Part shown: in pieces, positions 1 through 6,685 of the stretch
Layout: each line of letters begins with the position of its first letter
Position numbering within the stretch: the stretch's first letter is position 1
Assembly: GCA_902766475.1 (NCBI GenBank)
Contig: CACXDQ010000085.1
Location: 1-7,857 of the forward strand
Length of the DNA: 7,857 bases
Source: an uncultured Eubacteriales bacterium
Lineage (GTDB): Bacteria; Bacillota; Clostridia; Christensenellales; Borkfalkiaceae
Direction: 5' to 3'
Translations under genes and position numbers: made by a program
Notes under the pieces: generated by a model
Database searches by the model: none
The model's input: only the letters and a program-made list of their open reading frames with translations
Told to the model about the DNA's origin: nothing

Positions 1-3000
1 CTACGAAAGCGTAGGCGTCGATAGTGTTTACAACGCAGTCATCAGCGAAGATAACGTCGGTCAAGAATCTGTTCTTAGCGAACGCATACTGACCTATCTT
101 CTGCATCGAGGACGGAATGTAAACCTTAGTGAGCGCCTGAGTTTCAAACGCCTTGTTATCGATTTCGGTTATACCTTCGGGGATGTGAAGTTCGCCCTTG
201 ATATTGCCGTAAGCATATCTTATTATCTTGCCCGCCTTGTTGTAGATTATGGGAAGCGTGCCGTCGCCCGAGCTGAAGTTGTCGCTGTTTTCGGCAACGG
301 TTATCTTGTTAAGAGCAGCCGCACCGGAGAACGCACCCGTAATGTTGATTACAGACTCGGAGAGGTAAACTTCTTCGAGGTTAGGACAAGAGAGGAACAT
401 GCTTGCGCCGAGCGTAATGTTGTTGGAACTTACGGGGAAATCGAACGTTCTCAAAGCCGTTTTGGAGAAAGAGTTTGAACCGAACGTCTTGATATGAGAG
501 TCAGGCTCGAATATCACTTCAGAAAGTTTGAGACAGCCATCAAAAGTATAGTTACCGATAGTTTCTACGCTTGCCGGTATGGTTATCGATTTAAGCGATT
601 TAGCATACCGGAAGGTTTCAGCTACGAGGTTCGTCAATTTGCTGTTCTCTGCAAACGTTACTTTTTCAAGGTTGGAAAGGTAGCTGAATGCGCTGGAATC
701 GATCTTCTCCAAAGTGGAGGGCAATTCAACTTCTTTAAGTGCGGAGTTGTTGTAGAAGGAGTACCTTCCGATAGTTTTGACGCCTTCGGGAAGTACGATC
801 TTGGGTGCGGAGATATAGCTGAATGCGCTTTCGCCGATAGTTTCGAGTTCAGAATCGTCTGCGAAAACTACTTCGGACAAGTTGGAGCATCTATAGAACG
901 CATATTGTCCTACTTCGGTTACGTTTGCGGGGATAACTATCTTTCTCAAGCCTTTAAGCTCATAGAAACAATATTTACCGATATAAGTCGTTCTTTCGGG
1001 CAATACGACTTCCGCAAGGGACGTACATCCGACAAATACGCCGTAGTAATTCGCTGGACCGGAAGAGCCTCCATCGGATTTGCCGTCCGAAAGGACAAGC
1101 GGAGCTTCGCCGCCCTCTTCAAACGTTATATCCGAAAGAGCGGTACAGTTCTGGAATGCCTGCGATTCAATGCTTTCTACCGTGTTGGGTATCGTGAGTG
1201 ATTTAAGTGCCGTATCATAGTAGAAAGTTTTTTGCCCGAGGCGTGTAAGTCCGCCGGGAAGGACAGCCGTTTTAAGGCTTCTTGCCCAGTAAAGCACTTC
1301 TGTGCCGAAAGTTACGGTATTGCCTTCAGGTGCGTCGGCAAAGTAAACTTCTTCGACATTACTGTAATAGAAAGCTCTGTAACCGACATAGAGGTCACCC
1401 TTTATTTCGGGGAAGGTTATCTTGGTTGCGTTCGTGTAATAGAATGCTTCGTCCCAAACCTTTTCGACGTCGGCGCTTATCTCGATGTTACCAACTGCGC
1501 CTCTCGGGGTTGCGAGAACTTCGGTCAATTTGCTCGTTTCTTCATCTCTCAGATAGAGAACGTTGTCTTTGGAAGCGTAAACTTCGTTATCCTCATCAAC
1601 TACGAGCGTTTTAAGAGAGGTACAACTGTAGAACAACTTGACGGTGTCATTGTCTACTGTGTTGCCGTTTTCCGTTCTCGTCTTGTGGTTGATACGGATC
1701 GTCTCGACGGAAGCGGGGATATAGAGTTCTTCAAGAGCGGAACAGCTATAGAATACGCCGTCGCCGAGTTCCGTAGTTCTCTCGGGAAGGGCTGCGCTCT
1801 TGAGCTTGCTGCAAGACTGGAAGGCATAGTCGTCAATGACGAGGGCTTCCGTTCCGCCCTCTTCAAACGTAACGTTTACGAGGTTGGAACAGCCATTGAA
1901 TGCAGATTCACCGATGAAGGTGATGTTTTTGTTAATGGTTATCTTGGTAAGACCGGTCTTGCTATCGAATACCTTAGCGCCTATTCTGGTAACGGTTTCG
2001 GGTATCTGATAGTCGCCCGGCTTGCCGGTGGGATAGTAAATTATTTCGGTTATCTGCTTGTCGAACACGACGCCGTCGATAGTTGCGTAATAGGGGTTAG
2101 CCTCGTCGACGTTGACGGCTTCGAGGTTTTTACCGCCGGCTACGCCGTTGATGTCGAACGTGCCCGTCTTAGGACCTATGTTGAGGGTGCCGACGTAAGC
2201 AGTGCCCATTGCTCCGGTAGACGTCGTCATGAATGCCGCATTGGAGAAATTGACTTCGCCCGCACTCATAATATTTACTGTGAGTTTAGCGGAAGCGGTG
2301 CCGATATTACCAAAAGCGTTTCTGCCTATCGTCTTGACGTTTTCGGCAATGGTAAGTTCGACAACTTTCTTATTGCCGTAGAACGCTTCGTCGCCGATGG
2401 TAAGAGCGTCATCGATCTCGTCGCCCTCGAAGATTATATCTTCTACGTTGGAACAGCCGCTGAAAGCTTTCTTTTCGATGGTGGTAACGAAGCCCGGAAT
2501 GGTTATCTTCGTGAGCTTAGTGCATTTCTCGAATGCCGACTCACCTACCACCTTAACGCCTGCGGGGATGACGTATTCGCCTGTCTTACCGACGGGGCAA
2601 TAAATTATCTTCGTGCCGTCGGCGGAACATACGACGCCGTCCTTAGAGGAGTAGACCTCGCTCTTTTCGGAGACGTTTACGTTTTCGAGCTTAGAACAGC
2701 TCGTGAATATATCTACTTTGAATTCCTTCAAGCGAGCGGGAAGCTCCACTTCGATCATGTTAAAGCAGCTCTTGAATGCGGATGAACCGATCGTGAGGAT
2801 TATTTCTTCTTCTCCCTCGGCGGTATCCTCGAAAATTACCTCTTCGAGAGAACTCATCGAAGCAAAAGCTTCTTTGTCTATCTTGGAAACGGTTGCGGGA
2901 ATGGTAACGCGTTTGATCTTAGTGCTCTTGAACACGTTGGTAGGAATGGTATCTACCCTTCTTACAACGTTATCCGCCTCGGTAGCGCCCTCTCTCGTCG

Positions 3001-3433
3001 TATTTCTGTAATCTTCAAAGAGAACTTCCGACGGAATGGCGTAATCGGGGTTGATGTCAACGCCTTCATTTCTGCTCCTGTTGTACGGATAGTATTTAAG
3101 CTCGACGCCCTGTGCGCTTTCCTTATTATTATAGAAGAGAACGCCGTCTACGGAAGCGTAAAGCCTCTCGTGGTTGCCCTGTACGGGATAGACGTTTACG
3201 GCTTCGAGTTTATAGCAGCTTGCAAACGCCGAAGCGTCCAAGGTAAGGAGAACTCTCTCGATAGTATCGGGAATGTTGAGAACTTTAAGCTTGCTTGCGC
3301 TTGCGAAGGTGTTTATCTCTTTTACGGGCAAGCCCTCGTATTCTACGGGAACGGTAACCTCGCTCACCTTAGAGATAAGTTCGCCCTTGGATACGGACCA
3401 TGCGGTACCGTTTTCGATGAGCGTGTAGTTCAA
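1..3433 (-). repeat. BspA-type leucine-rich repeat array (LRR_5 family)
   Basis: From residue 731 to the window edge the protein is built of about two dozen units of 22-30 residues. The consensus has a strand LxxVxIPxxV followed by xxIGxxAF and xxCxxL. Clear examples are IPATV at 908-912, IPGFV at 1042-1046, IPASV at 1303-1307, IPANV at 1564-1568 and IPSSM at 1836-1840. This is the LRR type of Treponema/Bacteroides BspA and many Bacillota surface proteins. The array has not ended at the window edge. Confidence 0.9.
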
Positions 3434-5623
3434 AACTTCAAACCAACCGGGGTGAAGAACGACGTCGTTCGTAAAGTCAAACCAACCGGTAATGCTCTCG
3501 CCCGCCTCGTCGGTGTACTGCGTGCCTTGTTTGTGAAGCTCGCTGAACCAACCTGCGAACTGTTTCGTGTCGTCGCCGGTTTCAAGCGTGGGGAATACGA
3601 AGCCTCTGCCGAAACGCACCGTGCGCTGTTCGGTCGTGCCGTCGTCGTATTCGAGCGTAACGGTATAGTTGTTGGGAACGTACTGCGCATATACGGTGAT
3701 ATTCTCGCCGAAATCGAAGTAACCGGTGCTGTTTATCTTGCCGGCATAGGTTTCGAATGCGTGTTCGTCGTTATACCAACCGCCGAAGGTGTATCCTTTC
3801 TTCTCGGAAACGGGAAGAGAGTATTTCTGACCTTCAACGACGTAGAGTTTTTCAAGTTCCAAACTACTTTCGGTCTTGAAAGCTATTTCGTAAGCGTTTA
3901 CGGTAGCGGAATACCATTCGCCTGCCGTGCCGCCCTTTACCGCCGCAACTTCGACGGTGTTCTTGCCGGCTTTCGTAAGTGCGATTTCAGCCTTGACGTC
4001 TTTCGTTTCGACCGCCTCGCCCTCGTTTACTCTGACGAGGTATTTCTCAGCGCCCGCAACGGGGTTCCAGTAAGCAACGCCGTCGATATATTCGACTTTG
4101 ATGTCAGCCTTAACTTCGGGAACGGCTACCGCAACGGAGTCATTAGCGGAGTTAGCCGCCAAAGCCTGAACGGTGATATTTTTGCCGACGTATTCGCCGA
4201 GGTCGGCTCTTAAAACGTTTGCGGCATAATCGGACTTATCGTTTCCGACGGTAATTCTGTAACCGACTGCGCCCGCAACCTCTTTCCAGACGAGTTCGGT
4301 GCCCTCGAACGTGAATTCGGGAGAAGCGAGCTTAGTCTTATTATAGGTCTTTTCAGCCGTAGCCGTAGCCGCATAGCCGTAAGCCATGGGGGTTACCTTA
4401 ACGGTGATATTACCTGTATAAGCCGTGAGATCGACGCTCGGCTCTTTGGTGTAGACGTCAACGGTTTCGCCCGCAGTTATGACGACGTGATACTGATCGG
4501 CTTTTTCGACAGCAGTCCAAGTAGCTTTTTCGTCGTTTACGGCAAGGTTTTTAACTTCGTCCAAAAGCCTTTCAACGGTGAATACGGCAGATTCGGAAGT
4601 AGCGGAGCCTTTTGCGGAAGCGTAGATGATAAATTCGATACCGCCGACCTGCATTTCGCAGTTGGAGAAATCGTATTCTCTCTCTTCGCCGACGGAAGTT
4701 CTCTTGTGTTCGTGAGCTTCGTCGCCGCAATCGACGAGGACGTAATACTCGGTTGCGCCCTGAACGGGTTCCCAAGAAATGACGTTTTCGTCAACGGAGA
4801 TCTTCGTTACCCTTGCGAGAGCCTTATTCTTGAAGTAAGCGGTATAGGTCTTACCGCCGACTATCTGGACCTGAACGACATAGTCGCCTGCGTCGGCTTT
4901 CGTAAAGTCATAATCAAACTTATTGGTGGTGACGGTTACGGGATCTTCGCTGTTTTCATCGAAGATAACGGCAACTTTGAACGACTGGTTAGCCGCCGTG
5001 CTTACCCATGTTGCGCCCGTTTCCGTAACGGAGAGCTGTATGCCGTCCTCTTTCCAAACAGCGTACAACATAGTGTCCTCGTAAACCATTGCGCCGGTAT
5101 ATTTGCCGGTGAGTTTCGAGGCGTCGTTATAATCGCTTGTCCACCAACCTGCGAACGTCTTGCCTTGCTTTTCGGGCGTGGGCAAATCGGTTATGATCGC
5201 CTTGTTGGTGTAACCGACGGTATATTCTTCACCGTCGACGATATAGGTGACTTTAAATTCGTCTTTTGCATCTCTCCACATAGCGTGAAGCGTTATGTCG
5301 GAGTAGATAGGCGTCGAGAAGTCGAACGCCCTGGCGTCAGTCAGTTCATTGTACCAACCGACGAAGAAGTACCCGTTTTTAACGGGGTTGTCAGGCGCCT
5401 TGGCGGTTTTGCCCGTCCTTACGACCTGATCACGCACAAGCGTACCGCCGTTACTGTCGAACGTAACGGTGTATGTAGCCTTGTACGCACTTTCGCTCTC
5501 TGATGTAGCATCAGGTTCTTCGGCTTGCTTACAAGCTCCGAACACGGAAAGAGAGAAGAACACCAAAACGATGCTCAAAACCAGTTCGAGAGCTATGAAA
5601 ACAGCCTTTGTTTTCTTACTCAT
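1..5623 (-). CDS. Giant LRR/InlB-repeat surface lipoprotein (3' end beyond window)
   Basis: The frame is open from the ATG at 5623 to the left edge: 1874 codons, no stop, C-terminus missing. The start is set by GGAGG at 5630-5634, six bases upstream; an in-frame ATG at 5627-5629 abuts that site and is less likely. Order of parts: signal peptide with Cys31; Ser/Glu-rich linker 32-48; InlB/Listeria-Bacteroides (Flg_new-like) repeats 50-117 and 122-191; an unassigned probably beta-rich segment 192-267; four FN3-like modules 268-577; two more InlB-like repeats 578-728; BspA-type LRR_5 array from 731 onward. Such proteins in Bacillota are lipid-anchored outside the cell and are generally thought to bind host, mucus or polysaccharide ligands; the ligand here is unknown. 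No enzyme domain is visible. The gene has its own promoter and lies behind a terminator, so it is probably transcribed separately. The family call is firm, the function is inference. Confidence 0.93.
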   Translation of the reverse strand, partial: MSKKTKAVFIALELVLSIVLVFFSLSVFGACKQAEEPDATSESESAYKATYTVTFDSNGGTLVRDQVVRTGKTAKAPDNPVKNGYFFVGWYNELTDARAFDFSTPIYSDITLHAMWRDAKDEFKVTYIVDGEEYTVGYTNKAIITDLPTPEKQGKTFAGWWTSDYNDASKLTGKYTGAMVYEDTMLYAVWKEDGIQLSVTETGATWVSTAANQSFKVAVIFDENSEDPVTVTTNKFDYDFTKADAGDYVVQVQIVGGKTYTAYFKNKALARVTKISVDENVISWEPVQGATEYYVLVDCGDEAHEHKRTSVGEEREYDFSNCEMQVGGIEFIIYASAKGSATSESAVFTVERLLDEVKNLAVNDEKATWTAVEKADQYHVVITAGETVDVYTKEPSVDLTAYTGNITVKVTPMAYGYAATATAEKTYNKTKLASPEFTFEGTELVWKEVAGAVGYRITVGNDKSDYAANVLRADLGEYVGKNITVQALAANSANDSVAVAVPEVKADIKVEYIDGVAYWNPVAGAEKYLVRVNEGEAVETKDVKAEIALTKAGKNTVEVAAVKGGTAGEWYSATVNAYEIAFKTESSLELEKLYVVEGQKYSLPVSEKKGYTFGGWYNDEHAFETYAGKINSTGYFDFGENITVYAQYVPNNYTVTLEYDDGTTEQRTVRFGRGFVFPTLETGDDTKQFAGWFSELHKQGTQYTDEAGESITGWFDFTNDVVLHPGWFEVLNYTLIENGTAWSVSKGELISKVSEVTVPVEYEGLPVKEINTFASASKLKVLNIPDTIERVLLTLDASAFASCYKLEAVNVYPVQGNHERLYASVDGVLFYNNKESAQGVELKYYPYNRSRNEGVDINPDYAIPSEVLFEDYRNTTREGATEADNVVRRVDTIPTNVFKSTKIKRVTIPATVSKIDKEAFASMSSLEEVIFEDTAEGEEEIILTIGSSAFKSCFNMIEVELPARLKEFKVDIFTSCSKLENVNVSEKSEVYSSKDGVVCSADGTKIIYCPVGKTGEYVIPAGVKVVGESAFEKCTKLTKITIPGFVTTIEKKAFSGCSNVEDIIFEGDEIDDALTIGDEAFYGNKKVVELTIAENVKTIGRNAFGNIGTASAKLTVNIMSAGEVNFSNAAFMTTSTGAMGTAYVGTLNIGPKTGTFDINGVAGGKNLEAVNVDEANPYYATIDGVVFDKQITEIIYYPTGKPGDYQIPETVTRIGAKVFDSKTGLTKITINKNITFIGESAFNGCSNLVNVTFEEGGTEALVIDDYAFQSCSKLKSAALPERTTELGDGVFYSCSALEELYIPASVETIRINHKTRTENGNTVDNDTVKLFYSCTSLKTLVVDEDNEVYASKDNVLYLRDEETSKLTEVLATPRGAVGNIEISADVEKVWDEAFYYTNATKITFPEIKGDLYVGYRAFYYSNVEEVYFADAPEGNTVTFGTEVLYWARSLKTAVLPGGLTRLGQKTFYYDTALKSLTIPNTVESIESQAFQNCTALSDITFEEGGEAPLVLSDGKSDGGSSGPANYYGVFVGCTSLAEVVLPERTTYIGKYCFYELKGLRKIVIPANVTEVGQYAFYRCSNLSEVVFADDSELETIGESAFSYISAPKIVLPEGVKTIGRYSFYNNSALKEVELPSTLEKIDSSAFSYLSNLEKVTFAENSKLTNLVAETFRYAKSLKSITIPASVETIGNYTFDGCLKLSEVIFEPDSHIKTFGSNSFSKTALRTFDFPVSSNNITLGASMFLSCPNLEEVYLSESVINITGAFSGAAALNKITVAENSDNFSSGDGTLPIIYNKAGKIIRYAYGNIKGELHIPEGITEIDNKAFETQALTKVYIPSSMQKIGQYAFAKNRFLTDVIFADDCVVNTIDAYAFV
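3440..3892 (-). repeat. Second pair of InlB-like repeats, divergent
   Basis: Residues 578-728 hold two more units with the G-W core (GYTFGGWYN at 610-618; TKQFAGWFS at 686-694) and closing strands TVYAQY (643-648) and VLHPGW (722-727). They lack the classic FDSNGG first strand and carry short insertions before the last strand, so they are more diverged than the N-terminal pair. They sit directly before the leucine-rich repeats. Confidence 0.75.
3893..4822 (-). repeat. Four fibronectin-III-like modules
   Basis: Residues 268-577 carry four copies of a W-x-x-V-x-x-A-x-x-Y-x-V-x-V motif centred on Trp284, Trp369, Trp446 and Trp519, spaced 85, 77 and 73 residues. This is the Trp/Tyr core of bacterial FN3-like beta-sandwich domains, typical spacers in surface proteins. 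Each module ends with a weak V-x-V-x-A/P strand. The copies are diverged, so a profile search is needed to fix the domain edges. Confidence 0.7.
5051..5476 (-). repeat. Two InlB-type (Listeria-Bacteroides) repeats, N-terminal pair
   Basis: Residues 50-117 and 122-191 of the lipoprotein each show the family pattern: a YTVTFDSNGG-like first strand (degenerate in the second copy, FKVTYIVDGEEY), a G-x-x-F-x-G-W core (GYFFVGWYN at 84-92; GKTFAGWWT at 154-162) and an aromatic closing strand (TLHAMW at 111-116; MLYAVW at 185-190). These small beta-grasp-like units normally act as stalks or linkers near the cell surface. Confidence 0.88.
5531..5623 (-). other. Lipoprotein signal peptide with lipobox-like cysteine
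   Basis: Residues 1-31 begin MSKKTK (basic), followed by a hydrophobic stretch from about residue 7 to 28, then F-G-A-Cys31. After the cysteine comes a hydrophilic Ser/Glu/Asp linker, as expected for a lipid-anchored extracellular protein. The cysteine fits signal peptidase II processing, but the -3 Phe and -2 Gly differ from the usual Leu-Ala/Ser, and Glu13 interrupts the hydrophobic core. A plain membrane anchor or a type I signal peptide is the alternative. Confidence 0.75.
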
Positions 5624-5663
5624 ATGCATCCTCCAAATAAAATATTTCGCATTATGATAAAGT

Positions 5664-5692
5664 ATTATACTACATTCGGAAATAAATGTAAA
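5664..5692 (-). promoter_or_regulatory. SigA-type promoter of the giant lipoprotein gene
   Basis: Read on the minus strand, TTTACA (5687-5692) and TATAAT (5664-5669) are separated by exactly 17 bases. Transcription would start near 5657 and leave a leader of about 34 bases containing the GGAGG site. A run of A-tracts lies just upstream (5696-5720) and may act as an UP element. Confidence 0.85.
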
Positions 5693-5720
5693 CACTTTTT
5701 TTTATGATTTTTAAATTTTT

Positions 5721-5765
5721 GGTATAAATTTTACTTATACCACCTATAAGTTCAGCTTATACCAC
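5721..5765 (-). promoter_or_regulatory. Candidate operator: direct and inverted GGTATAAG-like repeats
   Basis: On the minus strand the ten bases GTGGTATAAG occur twice (5756-5765 and 5734-5743), 22 bp start to start, about two helical turns. A third half-site in opposite orientation, TTATACC (5721-5727), makes a 7-bp inverted repeat with the second copy. The cluster lies about 30-75 bp upstream of the -35 box, a usual activator position. No regulator is identified and the site is inferred from symmetry alone. Confidence 0.45.
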
Positions 5766-5812
5766 AGTCAAAATACCGAAAAGGGCAAATTATAACCTTT
5801 TTAAAATCCTAT

Positions 5813-5856
5813 AAAAACACGGCGGCGGCGAAAAGCCTATCACTTTTCGCCGCCGC
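5813..5856 (-). terminator. Rho-independent terminator after the PF06541 gene
   Basis: A perfect 14-bp stem (arms 5822-5835 and 5843-5856, GCGGCGGCGAAAAG and its complement) encloses a 7-base loop. On the minus strand it is followed after four bases by TTTTT. It begins 37 bases past the stop codon of the membrane protein gene and separates it from the lipoprotein promoter. No T-run follows it on the plus strand, so it should work in the minus direction. Confidence 0.88.
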
Positions 5857-5893
5857 ATAAACAAATGTATAATTTTAATAAAATTTTATGCAA

Positions 5894-6544
5894 TTATGCA
5901 TTTCCGTTGCCGTTTTTCGGCGCCTTCAACTTATTTAAAGCTCCGTCCCTCTTATCCCTCAACGTCTTTTTGAATTCTTCATACCTCATGCCTTGAAGCT
6001 CACGAAACTGCTGAATTTTCAAGCCGAGGTGGAGCGAATATGCAAAGTCGACTACCATCATTCCGACGACGGCGCCGATGAAGAAGGTATAGATGAGGTT
6101 TTCGCTCAGCCACGAGAGCGCACCTAAAAGTATGGGGTTTAAAAAGAAGTAATACAGCGAGCCGACGACGAGCCATATAAGCGAATACACGGGGCAGATT
6201 ATGCCCATGATATTGCCTTTTTGATTAGAATAATCCCACAATTTTATCTTCAAGCCCTTGATGAATATAAGCCCGGCGATAAACTCGATAAGCGTCATCA
6301 TAACGCCTATTAAAAGCACCTTTAAAACCACGGCGAAAACGGCGTTTTCGATGCCTAAATTGACGTTGCTTATCAAAAACAGCGCAACGACGCCCGTCCC
6401 GTAAATGGGGAGATAGGGTCCGACCAAAAAGCCGGGGTTCATCCAAATCTTTCTCGACACGAAGCGCCTGTAAAGCACCTCGGTCAGATACCCTGCGACG
6501 GAGCCTATAACAAACAGCGTCGCCACAAGTACAACAAATTGCAT
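5894..6544 (-). CDS. PF06541 (CmpB-like) multi-pass membrane protein
   Basis: 216 residues, with about six hydrophobic segments (roughly 2-22, 39-60, 68-95, 112-135, 137-146 and 149-170) and a basic soluble C-terminal tail (175-216). Family marks are Glu22 in GYLTEVLYR, the NPGFLVGPYLPIYG block (36-49), and KLWDYS (101-106) followed by GIICPVYS (114-121). PF06541 members are labelled putative ABC transporter permeases (CmpB) in databases, but the biochemical role is not established and no ATPase gene is adjacent. The ATG at 6544 is preceded by GGAG at 6554-6557 with a 9-base gap, slightly long. I see no clear promoter in the 141-base gap upstream, so it may be co-transcribed with the flavoprotein gene. 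A strong hairpin terminator follows. Family call is good, function unknown. Confidence 0.88.
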   Translation of the reverse strand: MQFVVLVATLFVIGSVAGYLTEVLYRRFVSRKIWMNPGFLVGPYLPIYGTGVVALFLISNVNLGIENAVFAVVLKVLLIGVMMTLIEFIAGLIFIKGLKIKLWDYSNQKGNIMGIICPVYSLIWLVVGSLYYFFLNPILLGALSWLSENLIYTFFIGAVVGMMVVDFAYSLHLGLKIQQFRELQGMRYEEFKKTLRDKRDGALNKLKAPKNGNGNA

Positions 6545-6628
6545 TTTCGCTTTCTCCGATATTTTTATATTTATAATAATAAGTCGTCTGTTTTTCTCGA
6601 CGTAAAAACTTGGCTCAAATCAGCCCGT

Positions 6629-6670
6629 AAAACAATAAAAGCGGGGCTATAAGTCGATTATCTCGCTTTT
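6629..6670 (-). terminator. Weak terminator-like hairpin after the flavoprotein gene
   Basis: On the minus strand AAAAGCG (6664-6670) can pair with CGCTTTT (6637-6643) across a 20-base loop, followed by ATTGTTTT. The loop is long and the stem A/T-rich, so termination would be partial at best. The rest of the 6545-6685 gap holds only AT-rich sequence and the ribosome binding site of the next gene. Confidence 0.3.
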
Positions 6671-6685
6671 TCGGCTTTTAAAACA

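Noticed and set aside
185..1201. Two plus-strand open frames (185-478 and 494-1201)
   Set aside because: Both are antisense shadows of the LRR coding frame, with no credible ribosome binding site or domain.
1232..2785. 517-codon open frame on the plus strand
   Set aside because: It lies wholly antisense to the LRR frame, matches no recognisable family, and its repetitive composition mirrors the repeats on the other strand. Its length comes from the regular codon pattern of the LRR gene.
1..3433. Regular repeats considered as a CRISPR array or tandem DNA repeat
   Set aside because: The periodicity is at protein level (LRR units of 22-30 residues) with diverged DNA; there are no identical repeats with unique spacers.
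3170..5503. Plus-strand open frames at 3170-4213 and 4487-5503
   Set aside because: They are antisense to the FN3/InlB part of the lipoprotein, which translates without a break on the minus strand with recognisable domains.
5469..5707. Small plus-strand open frames overlapping the lipoprotein start and promoter
   Set aside because: They cover the signal peptide codons and promoter on the wrong strand and show no coding features.
5789..5817. Second minus-strand promoter candidate (TATAAT at 5789-5794)
   Set aside because: The hexamer 17 bases upstream is TTTTTA from the terminator T-run, a poor -35 box; the promoter at 5664-5692 is far better.
5822..5856. GC-rich palindrome considered as a mobile-element end or attachment site
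   Set aside because: A single hairpin followed by a T-run directly after a stop codon is fully explained as an intrinsic terminator; no target duplication or transposase is present.
6545..6620. Possible promoter for the PF06541 gene (TATTAT/TATAAA near 6570-6578)
   Set aside because: AT-rich -10-like words exist, but no acceptable -35 box lies at 16-18 bases upstream.
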